Shown here: positions 1 through 5,260 of the stretch, one piece after another
How positions within the stretch are numbered: position 1 is the first letter of the stretch
Layout: the number at the start of each line of letters is the position of its first letter
Source: Bacillota bacterium
Lineage (GTDB): Bacteria > Bacillota > Clostridia > DSM-8532
NCBI GenBank assembly: GCA_023446675.1
Contig: JAEXPO010000033.1
Span: 1-6,474 of the forward strand
Length of the DNA stretch: 6,474 bases
Reading direction: 5' to 3'
The notes under the pieces: model-generated
The model's input: the letters and a program-made list of their open reading frames with translations, nothing else
Databases searched by the model: none
What the model was told of the DNA's origin: nothing
Position numbers and translations under genes: made by a program

Positions 1-2
1 GC

Positions 3-77
3 TGGATTAAGCAGGATATAGGGTTGGACGCCAGCATCAGTGGCATCAATATTATCAAAAAAATTACTAAAAAATAG
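3..77 (+). CDS. C-terminal end of an unidentified upstream gene (partial)
   Basis: An open frame enters from the left edge and ends at the TAG at 75-77. The other two forward frames hit stops within the first 21 bases. The 24 visible residues start WIKQDIGLD and end IIKKITKK, with a basic, lysine-rich tail. I do not recognise a family from so little. It points the same way as the following genes, and a small inverted repeat and a promoter candidate lie between it and the next gene. In loci of this type the upstream gene is often a regulator or another sugar gene, but nothing visible here shows that. That it is coding at all is inferred from the open frame and the position of its stop just before the promoter-like gap. 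Confidence 0.5.
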   Translation, partial: WIKQDIGLDASISGINIIKKITKK

Positions 78-80
78 TGC

Positions 81-98
81 ATAGGCATTCACGCCTAT
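81..98 (+). repeat. Inverted repeat after the upstream gene; weak terminator or operator
   Basis: ATAGGC (81-86) and GCCTAT (93-98) form a perfect 6-bp stem around a 6-base loop. The repeat begins three bases after the upstream stop codon. The bases after it are TCTCTCTAT, only a mixed pyrimidine stretch, so it would be a poor intrinsic terminator. It overlaps the putative -35 box of the next promoter, so it could instead be a regulator binding site. The sequence alone does not decide between the two. Confidence 0.35.
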
Positions 99-110
99 TC
101 TCTCTATAAT
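82..110 (+). promoter_or_regulatory. Putative sigma-A-type promoter for the first binding protein gene
   Basis: A perfect TATAAT sits at 105-110. TAGGCA at 82-87 matches the TTGACA consensus at four of six positions, with an ideal 17-base spacer. Transcription would start near 117, leaving a leader of about 55 bases before the chosen start codon at 172. The -35 box lies inside the inverted repeat at 81-98. The call rests on consensus match and placement only. Confidence 0.45.
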
Positions 111-171
111 AAGCTGGCAGGGGAGTATCTGTTTTTGTAAGTAATATTGAGGCAATATGGGAGAGAGCCTA

Positions 172-1824
172 ATGAAAAGACGTTTTTGGATCATCTTGTC
201 GATATTACTTATAGCTGCCGTAGCTGCATTAACCGCTCTTCATGATGGAGAGACAGCCAATGAAAATATGAGTCAGACAACCGGTACGGTTGCAACGGCT
301 GTCTGGTTTTCTGATGTTTACTACTGGAATCCGCCCGTATGGAGCCAGGCAGAAGGGACTATTACCGGAGCGATTACGAAGAAAACCGGACTTGCTCCCA
401 TCCTGTCCATTCCCGAGGATAACGGAGACAGCCGATTAAGCCTTATGCTTATCAACGGAAATCTTCCCGACATTATTTCCATAGCTGATAAAACCATGAT
501 AAGCCATCTGGTAAAATCGGACAAGCTTTGGCCCATGGAGGAGTTTTTAAAGACCTATATGTCTGACTCCCATCTTTTGAAGGATTTCCCGGAGGATGTG
601 AAGTCTGTTCTGACTGAAAGAGATGGGGACTGGTATGCCATTCCTTCTAATATGCAAAGTCAGGATAATAATGAGCTGTATCCCATGTCTGACGATTATT
701 GGAAGAGAGATGCGCTTTATGCGGATGGTTTGACAGTAATATGGAATAAAGCGCTGCTTAAGCGGCTTGGATTGACAAAAGAGGAGCTTCAAACGGAGGC
801 TCAGGTATTGGGTGCCTTTGAAAAAGCGCAGGAAAGAGGCCTTCTGGTTAACGGAAATGAGGTTATTCCTCTTGTTATTGATGGCATTGATTACCAAAAT
901 CAAACCCTCACTGCCCTTCAAAATTTTTTCGGGGCAGAGGAAATTGATGAAGACGGAAACTATCGCGACAGGCTTCTGGCTCCGGAGAGCAAGCATGCCA
1001 TGAAGTTTCTCAATACCGCCTTTCGGGAGGGCTATCTAAATTCAGACGGTTTTATGATTGACAATAAGCAGATACAGGAGTACATTGCTTCAGGCCGTGT
1101 GCTGTGCTATATCGGAAATGTTCTGAAAACCGGAATGAATGAATCCGACTGGCTGTCCACCGCGCCGATTCTTTCCTCCGAGGATACCCGGCCCGTGCTG
1201 GGAATCAATCAGCAAACCTCCAGCGGCTGGATCTCCACCTTTATCACAAAGGAGTGCACAAACCCGGAGGCGGTTGCGAAATGGCTGGATTATATGACAA
1301 GCAGCGAAGGCATGCTGCTGAGTAATTACGGCTATGAAAACCAAGACTATACTCTCAACGAAGAAGGCCTTGTCGTAATGACTCAGCAAGGCCTGATAAA
1401 AAAGAAGGCCTATTATGAGACAGGTCTTGGGGCATGGTGGCCGTTCTTTAATAAGAACTGGTATTTCAGTGTAACGTCTGTGCCCTCCGAGGGAGATAAG
1501 ACAAGCGCCCGGTATCAGATATTGTGCGCCCTCGGGCAAAATGAGCTGACGTCGGTGTATGACAGCGCGCTGGTGGATTTTCCAGTAGATTATATTGATT
1601 CTAACAGCCTCTTGGGGGACATTGAAACCCAAATAAGGAAATACAAAAAATCCCAGATTACCACGGTAATCCTGTCTCCGACAGAGGGAGCGTTTGAAGA
1701 GCAGTATAATGAAATGATAAACAGCCTTGAGGAAATGGGAATAAAAACGGTGGATGAAAAGAAAAGCCTCAAATACCGGCAAAATACTGTCAGGTATATG
1801 AAGGTAATTGAAAAGGTAAATTAA
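172..1824 (+). CDS. Extracellular solute-binding protein, LplA/YtcQ type, without lipobox
   Basis: A 550-residue sugar-binding protein of the family 1 type that feeds CUT1 ABC importers. I chose ATG 172 over the in-frame ATG 157: the purine run GGGAGAGAG (159-167) sits at good spacing before 172, and starting there puts Lys2-Arg3-Arg4 directly before the hydrophobic segment (about residues 5-23), as in a signal peptide. Family-typical stretches are LMLINGNLPDII (91-102), WYAIP (154-158) and WNKALLKRLGL (191-201). The C-terminus has the usual charged helical tail (AFEEQYNEMINSLEEMGI). Length fits the family's roughly 500-560 residues. Unusually, there is no cysteine at or near the end of the hydrophobic segment, so it should not be lipidated. 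Either signal peptidase I cleaves it or the segment stays as a membrane anchor. It also lacks the DxNxNG loop seen in the second binding protein. The fucosidase gene follows after 62 bases with no clear promoter between, so the two are probably co-transcribed. Ligand unknown; a fucosylated glycan is inferred from context. Confidence 0.85.
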   Translation: MKRRFWIILSILLIAAVAALTALHDGETANENMSQTTGTVATAVWFSDVYYWNPPVWSQAEGTITGAITKKTGLAPILSIPEDNGDSRLSLMLINGNLPDIISIADKTMISHLVKSDKLWPMEEFLKTYMSDSHLLKDFPEDVKSVLTERDGDWYAIPSNMQSQDNNELYPMSDDYWKRDALYADGLTVIWNKALLKRLGLTKEELQTEAQVLGAFEKAQERGLLVNGNEVIPLVIDGIDYQNQTLTALQNFFGAEEIDEDGNYRDRLLAPESKHAMKFLNTAFREGYLNSDGFMIDNKQIQEYIASGRVLCYIGNVLKTGMNESDWLSTAPILSSEDTRPVLGINQQTSSGWISTFITKECTNPEAVAKWLDYMTSSEGMLLSNYGYENQDYTLNEEGLVVMTQQGLIKKKAYYETGLGAWWPFFNKNWYFSVTSVPSEGDKTSARYQILCALGQNELTSVYDSALVDFPVDYIDSNSLLGDIETQIRKYKKSQITTVILSPTEGAFEEQYNEMINSLEEMGIKTVDEKKSLKYRQNTVRYMKVIEKVN

Positions 1825-1874
1825 CACCAAAGGCGTCAGGCAAATAAAAGAGTGTTTGGTAAAACGATTTTGAC

Positions 1875-1883
1875 GGAGGAAGG
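1875..1883 (+). promoter_or_regulatory. Ribosome binding site of the fucosidase gene
   Basis: GGAGGAAGG lies just upstream of ATG 1887, with the GGAGG core seven bases from the start codon. It is a strong Shine-Dalgarno sequence and fixes the start of the GH29 gene. Confidence 0.85.
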
Positions 1884-1886
1884 AAA

Positions 1887-3197
1887 ATGTACAAATTCAA
1901 CAGGAAAGATTATGAGAAAAGAATGGAATGGTATGTTGATGCCAGATTTGGTATGTTCATACATTGGGGCCTTTATGCCATACCGGCACGGGGCGAGTGG
2001 GTCAGAAGCTTTGAGCATATAACCGACGAGGTGTATCACCGCTATTTTGAGGAGTTCGATCCCAAAGAGTATGATCCGCGGAAATGGGCCCGCGCGGCCA
2101 AAGATGCAGGGATGAAGTATATGATTCTAACGGCGAAGCATCACGACGGCTTTTGCCTGTTTGACAGCCAATACACGGATTTCAAATCTACCAATACAAA
2201 ATGCGGAAGAGATCTTGTAAGAGAGTATGTGGAAGCGGTTCGGGAGGAGGGCTTAAAGGCAGGCCTTTACTATTCTCTTCTGGACTGGCATCACGAGGAC
2301 TTTCCCCATTTTTCAGACGGAAGCCATCCCATGCATAACAATCCCCTTTACAGGGACGAGGAGCGAAACTGGGACAACTACATAGAGTATATGCACAATC
2401 AGATTCGGGAGCTGTGCACCGGCTATGGGCAGCTGGATGTTCTGTGGTTTGATTATTCCTACGGTGAGATGAGCGGAGAGAAGTGGGGGGCGACAAAGCT
2501 TGTCAATATGGTAAGAGAGCTTCAGCCGGGAATTATTATCGACAACCGGCTGGAAGCAAGCGGCTCCGGATTGGGTTCTTTGGCCGAAGGCAACCCGCTG
2601 CCCTATCACGGTGATTTTGTAAGCCCTGAGCAGATTATTCCTCAGGACGGTATTCGGGATGTGAACGGGGAACCGCTTATTTGGGAGTCCTGCTTCACAA
2701 TGAACGACAGCTGGGGCTATAATGCCCGGGACAAGTTTTTCAAGCCGGCCTCCATGCTTATAAAGAAGCTGGTGGAGTGCGTTTCAAAGGGCGGAAACAT
2801 GCTTTTGAACGTAGGGCCGGACGCGTATGGCAATTTCCCCGAGGAATCAACCCGCATTCTCCGTGAAATCGGCGCCTGGATGAAGAAAAACGGCGAGAGC
2901 ATTTACGGCTGCGGCATCTCATCCCTAAAGCGGCCTGAGTTCGGCCGGATTACCCAAAAGGGCAATAAGCTGTATTATCATATTTTCGAAAATACCGTAG
3001 GCCCCATTCCTCTTATGGAGCTGACAAAAAAGCAGGTTAAAAAGATACGCCTTATTTCCACAGGAGCAGAAATTCCTGTTGCGGACAATTGGGTAAGCCG
3101 GAATTACCCGGACATTACCTTCGCGGATTTGGGGATAAACCCCATACTTCCGGATCCCGTGGACACGGTAATTGAGGTGGAGCTCAATGAGGCCTAA
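1887..3197 (+). CDS. Alpha-L-fucosidase, glycoside hydrolase family 29, cytosolic
   Basis: A 436-residue GH29 enzyme, expected to release terminal L-fucose from glycans by a retaining mechanism. The (beta/alpha)8 catalytic domain spans about residues 8-340, and a C-terminal beta-sandwich follows (about 345-436). Visible motifs: RFGMFIHWGLYAIPARGEW (20-38, His26, Glu37-Trp38), AKHHDGF (83-89, His85-His86), LDVLWFDYSY (183-192), IIDNR (217-221) and KGGNMLLNVGP (301-311). By comparison with the Thermotoga maritima enzyme as I recall it (nucleophile Asp224, Arg254, acid/base Glu266), Asp189 is the nucleophile, Arg221 the conserved arginine and Glu248 in DFVSPEQ the likely acid/base. About 15 extra residues, including Glu234, separate Arg221 from Glu248. 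There is no signal peptide, so it acts on imported oligosaccharides in the cytoplasm. Length is close to the usual 430-460. It follows the first binding protein gene and ends at a strong terminator. The family call is firm; linkage preference (alpha-1,2, 1,3, 1,4 or 1,6) cannot be read from the sequence. Confidence 0.93.
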   Translation: MYKFNRKDYEKRMEWYVDARFGMFIHWGLYAIPARGEWVRSFEHITDEVYHRYFEEFDPKEYDPRKWARAAKDAGMKYMILTAKHHDGFCLFDSQYTDFKSTNTKCGRDLVREYVEAVREEGLKAGLYYSLLDWHHEDFPHFSDGSHPMHNNPLYRDEERNWDNYIEYMHNQIRELCTGYGQLDVLWFDYSYGEMSGEKWGATKLVNMVRELQPGIIIDNRLEASGSGLGSLAEGNPLPYHGDFVSPEQIIPQDGIRDVNGEPLIWESCFTMNDSWGYNARDKFFKPASMLIKKLVECVSKGGNMLLNVGPDAYGNFPEESTRILREIGAWMKKNGESIYGCGISSLKRPEFGRITQKGNKLYYHIFENTVGPIPLMELTKKQVKKIRLISTGAEIPVADNWVSRNYPDITFADLGINPILPDPVDTVIEVELNEA

Positions 3198-3202
3198 GCC
3201 TC
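3189..3202 (+). repeat. Short GC-rich hairpin spanning the fucosidase stop codon
   Basis: GAGGC (3189-3193) and GCCTC (3198-3202) form a perfect 5-bp stem with the loop CTAA. The loop contains the TAA stop (3195-3197). No T-run follows it, so it is not a terminator itself. It lies 15 bases before the real terminator and may only reflect codon choice. Confidence 0.3.
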
Positions 3203-3217
3203 TTGATTAATTATTAC

Positions 3218-3246
3218 AGGGGGCCCCTTTCAGGGGCCTTTTTTTT
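3218..3246 (+). terminator. Strong intrinsic terminator after the fucosidase gene
   Basis: GGCCCC (3222-3227) and GGGGCC (3233-3238) pair perfectly around the loop TTTCA, and a run of eight T (3239-3246) follows. The purines before the stem can add G-U and A-U pairs with the T-run. This is a textbook rho-independent terminator 20 bases after the stop codon. It separates the binding protein 1-fucosidase unit from the permease unit, although partial readthrough is possible. Confidence 0.92.
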
Positions 3247-3260
3247 ATGCGGAGATGCTA

Positions 3261-3285
3261 ATTTTTTAAGCTTAAGATAAAAAAT
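3261..3285 (+). repeat. AT-rich palindrome upstream of the permease genes; possible operator
   Basis: The arms ATTTTTTA (3261-3268) and TAAAAAAT (3278-3285) are perfect inverted repeats nine bases apart. Between and across them lies the palindrome TTAAGCTTAA (3266-3275). The element lies in the 185-base gap between the fucosidase and the first permease gene, upstream of the putative -10 box. It could bind a dimeric regulator, or be chance symmetry in an AT-rich leader. Confidence 0.3.
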
Positions 3286-3334
3286 AATACCAAAACACAA
3301 AAATAAATACATGGGACGAACAGAAAGCTTTATT

Positions 3335-3340
3335 TATAAT
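3335..3340 (+). promoter_or_regulatory. Putative -10 box for the permease/binding protein 2 unit
   Basis: A perfect TATAAT lies 42 bases before the preferred permease start at 3383. No convincing -35 hexamer is found 16-18 bases upstream (TGGGAC at 3312-3317 is poor) and there is no TG extension, so an activator might be required. A promoter is expected here because a strong terminator precedes this unit. Initiation near 3347 would exclude the upstream in-frame ATG at 3311 from the transcript. Confidence 0.35.
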
Positions 3341-3364
3341 GATCTTAGACGAAACACAGAATGC

Positions 3365-3373
3365 AGGAGGAGA
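3365..3373 (+). promoter_or_regulatory. Ribosome binding site deciding the first permease start
   Basis: AGGAGGAGA, a full-strength Shine-Dalgarno sequence, lies upstream of ATG 3383 with nine bases between its 3' end and the start. The alternative in-frame ATG at 3311 has only AT-rich sequence before it and no purine-rich site, so 3383 is preferred. Confidence 0.8.
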
Positions 3374-3382
3374 GACGCGTCT

Positions 3383-4321
3383 ATGAGCATTGGAAGAATT
3401 AAGGGTCAAAGGGGCAGGGGATCTGGTTTAGGTTACCTAATGGATCATTATGATTTGTATCTGATGCTTTTGCCCGCAGTAATATACGCCTTTATATTTT
3501 TATATTTACCCATGTATGGAGTTGTTATGGCGTTTCAGGATTTTACTCCGGCAAAGGGTATTTTCGGAAGCCCCTTTGTAGGTTTAAAGCATTTTACAAA
3601 GTTCTTCAGCACCTATATGGCGGGACAGGTTATCGGCAATACAATCACTATTTCTCTGTACGCTCTTTTGGCATCGTTTCCATTTCCGATTATTCTGGCC
3701 CTTATGCTGAACTATTGCGTAAGTAAAAGATTTGGCAGGCTAGTACAATCGGTAACCTACATGCCCTATTTTATCTCCATTATGGTGCTGGTGGGAATGA
3801 TGAACATTCTGTTTTCCACCAATTACGGCCTTGTTAATCTTGTCCTGAAAAGCCTCGGCTATGAGGTATACACCTTTATGGCAAGCGAAGCAAGCTTCCG
3901 CCATCTTTATGTCTGGTCGGGCATATGGCAGGGAACGGGCTATGCCTCGGTAATTTATTTCGCGGCGCTTGCGGGTATTGACCCCAGCCTCTATGAAGCT
4001 GCCAAGCTTGACGGGGCGGGAAAATGGCAGAGAATATGGAATATCGATTTGCCCGGTATTATGCCGACAGCCATTATTATGCTTATTCTTAACGCAGGCA
4101 GTATTATGAGCGTTGGCTTTGAAAAGGCCTACATCATGCAGAACGACAGAAACTCCGGTGTTTCGGAGGTATTGTCCACCTACGTCTACAAGGTTGGGCT
4201 TATAGACGGAAGATACAGCTTTTCCGCAGCTATAAATCTGTTTAACTCCATTATTAATTTTCTTGTTCTAATAATAATAAATCGTATTTCGCGTAAAGTA
4301 AGCGAAACATCCTTATGGTAG
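3383..4321 (+). CDS. Sugar ABC transporter permease, LplB type (first subunit)
   Basis: A 312-residue inner-membrane permease of the CUT1 (MalF/LplB) class, one half of the channel of an importer for oligosaccharides or related compounds. The start at 3383 is chosen for its strong Shine-Dalgarno; the in-frame ATG at 3311 would add 24 charged residues without homology-like features. The N-terminus is basic, followed by DLYLMLLPAVIYAFIFLYLPMYGVVMAFQDF (about 24-54), a hallmark opening of this subfamily. About six hydrophobic segments are visible, near residues 27-50, 87-110, 125-145, 175-200, 228-248 and 286-300. The EAA loop that docks to the ATPase reads YEAAKLDGAGKWQRIWNIDLP (204-224), with Glu205, Gly211 and Pro224 conserved. 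It ends at a TAG ten bases before the second permease. The substrate cannot be read from the permease; a fucose-containing glycan is inferred from the neighbouring GH29 gene. No ATPase gene is visible, so a shared MsmX/MsmK-like ATPase is likely. Confidence 0.93.
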   Translation: MSIGRIKGQRGRGSGLGYLMDHYDLYLMLLPAVIYAFIFLYLPMYGVVMAFQDFTPAKGIFGSPFVGLKHFTKFFSTYMAGQVIGNTITISLYALLASFPFPIILALMLNYCVSKRFGRLVQSVTYMPYFISIMVLVGMMNILFSTNYGLVNLVLKSLGYEVYTFMASEASFRHLYVWSGIWQGTGYASVIYFAALAGIDPSLYEAAKLDGAGKWQRIWNIDLPGIMPTAIIMLILNAGSIMSVGFEKAYIMQNDRNSGVSEVLSTYVYKVGLIDGRYSFSAAINLFNSIINFLVLIIINRISRKVSETSLW

Positions 4322-4331
4322 GGGGCGTAGC

Positions 4332-5213
4332 ATGAAGAAAATAAAACTGGGCGACAGGCTTTTTGACGTCCTCAATACGCTATTTCTTGTCACTATCTTT
4401 TTAGTTACTGTTTATCCCTTGTATTACATCGTCATTGCCTCCTTCAGTGAGCCTCAGATGGTGCTCACCGGAGGGGTCACTCTTTTCCCCAGGGGGTTCC
4501 AGCTTGAAAGCTATAAGCTGGTTTTTAAAAACAATGAAATTATAACAGGCTACCTGAACAGCATTTTTTATACGGTGCTGGGAACCGTTGTTAACCTGGC
4601 GTTTACCTTGCTTGCGGCCTACAGCCTGTCAAGAAAGGATTTAAAGGGAAGAAAATTCTTTACGCTGATGTTTGCCTTCACCATGTTCTTTGGGGGCGGC
4701 ACCATCCCCACCTATATGCTGGTTAAAAGCCTGGGAATGATTAACTCGGTATGGGCCCTTGTTATCCCCAATGCCATCAGCGTATGGAATCTTATTTTGT
4801 GCCGAAACCATTTTGAGGTTAATATTCCGGGTGAGCTTCTGGAGGTGGCCCAAATTGAGGGCTGCCGCAATTTCTACTTTTTCCGTAAAATTGCCTTACC
4901 CTTATCCGGTTCTCTTATCGCGGTTATGACGCTTTTCTATGGTGTGGGCCACTGGAATTCCTACTTCCAACCCATGCTGTATCTGACGGATAAAGCAAAA
5001 TACCCTCTCCAGCTGGTTTTGAAAAACATCCTGGTATCAAGTCAGCCTGACGCCACACTGGCAGGCCTGACAAACCGGGTTGAGCTTTACCAGCAGACGG
5101 AAATGCTCAAATATGCTCTGGTCGTCGTATCAAGCCTTCCCATGATTATGCTGTACCCCTTTGTGCAAAAGCATTTTGTTCAGGGCATCATGGTAGGCTC
5201 AATTAAAGGATGA
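4332..5213 (+). CDS. Sugar ABC transporter permease, LplC/YtcP type (second subunit)
   Basis: A 293-residue CUT1 permease of the MalG/LplC class that pairs with the preceding subunit. ATG 4332 is preceded by GGGGG (4321-4325) at six bases; the site overlaps the last base of the upstream stop, which suggests translational coupling. The first membrane segment (about 13-37) leads into the characteristic VYPLYYIVIASFSEP (27-41), then the external loop with LFPRGFQLESYKLVF (51-65). Further hydrophobic segments lie near 75-98, 108-130, 138-156, 192-212 and 258-278. The EAA loop is ELLEVAQIEGCRNFYFFRKI (168-187) followed by ALP (188-190); Glu171, Gly177 and Pro190 are in place, though the usual second alanine and aspartate are Gln and Glu. 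The C-terminus FVQKHFVQGIMVGSIKG matches the family ending almost perfectly. Length is typical (about 290-300). The second binding protein gene starts 47 bases after its stop. Confidence 0.94.
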   Translation: MKKIKLGDRLFDVLNTLFLVTIFLVTVYPLYYIVIASFSEPQMVLTGGVTLFPRGFQLESYKLVFKNNEIITGYLNSIFYTVLGTVVNLAFTLLAAYSLSRKDLKGRKFFTLMFAFTMFFGGGTIPTYMLVKSLGMINSVWALVIPNAISVWNLILCRNHFEVNIPGELLEVAQIEGCRNFYFFRKIALPLSGSLIAVMTLFYGVGHWNSYFQPMLYLTDKAKYPLQLVLKNILVSSQPDATLAGLTNRVELYQQTEMLKYALVVVSSLPMIMLYPFVQKHFVQGIMVGSIKG

Positions 5214-5214
5214 A

Positions 5215-5255
5215 GAGGTTTAACCTCGACATAAATAAAAAATATATAGGAGGTT
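5215..5255 (+). promoter_or_regulatory. Possible RNA switch at the second binding protein's ribosome binding site
   Basis: The permease-binding protein gap contains GAGGTT (5215-5220), its complement AACCTC (5222-5227) and a second GAGGTT (5250-5255) that includes the 3' half of the Shine-Dalgarno AGGAGG (5248-5253; ATG 5261). AACCTC can pair with the first copy as a local hairpin (realistically 4-5 bp with a 3-5 base loop), or with the second copy, hiding the ribosome site. The first copy begins one base after the permease stop (5211-5213), so terminating ribosomes would cover it. The sequence match is direct; the switch is inferred. A simpler reading is a small stabilising hairpin. Confidence 0.35.
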
Positions 5256-5260
5256 GTCAA

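Noticed and set aside
157..171. Alternative upstream start for binding protein 1 at ATG 157
   Set aside because: Only a weak GAGG lies four bases before it, and it would add MGESL ahead of the basic signal-peptide start. ATG 172 has better spacing from a purine-rich site.
547..996. Minus-strand open frame of 149 codons
   Set aside because: Shadow of the binding protein gene at 172-1824; no recognisable motifs and no start signal.
1090..1830. Long open frame on the minus strand (246 codons) opposite binding protein 1
   Set aside because: It lies wholly inside a well-supported plus-strand gene, has no ribosome site or family-like motifs, and reads as low-complexity hydrophobic/basic sequence typical of an antisense shadow.
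1826..1860. Inverted repeat ACCAAA / TTTGGT in the gap before the fucosidase gene
   Set aside because: Only six mostly A-U pairs around a 23-base loop, with no T-run; unlikely to form a stable terminator or switch.
1859..1872. Possible CcpA cre site (GTAAAACGATTTTG) between binding protein 1 and the fucosidase
   Set aside because: The central AAACGATTT resembles a cre site, but both ends miss the TG...CA consensus bases, and it sits just before the ribosome site rather than at a promoter. Too weak to call.
5228..5250. Possible promoter in the AT-rich stretch before binding protein 2
   Set aside because: AT-rich runs such as AAATATATAGG give partial -10 matches, but no -35 box is present at suitable spacing; the short gap fits co-transcription with the permeases.
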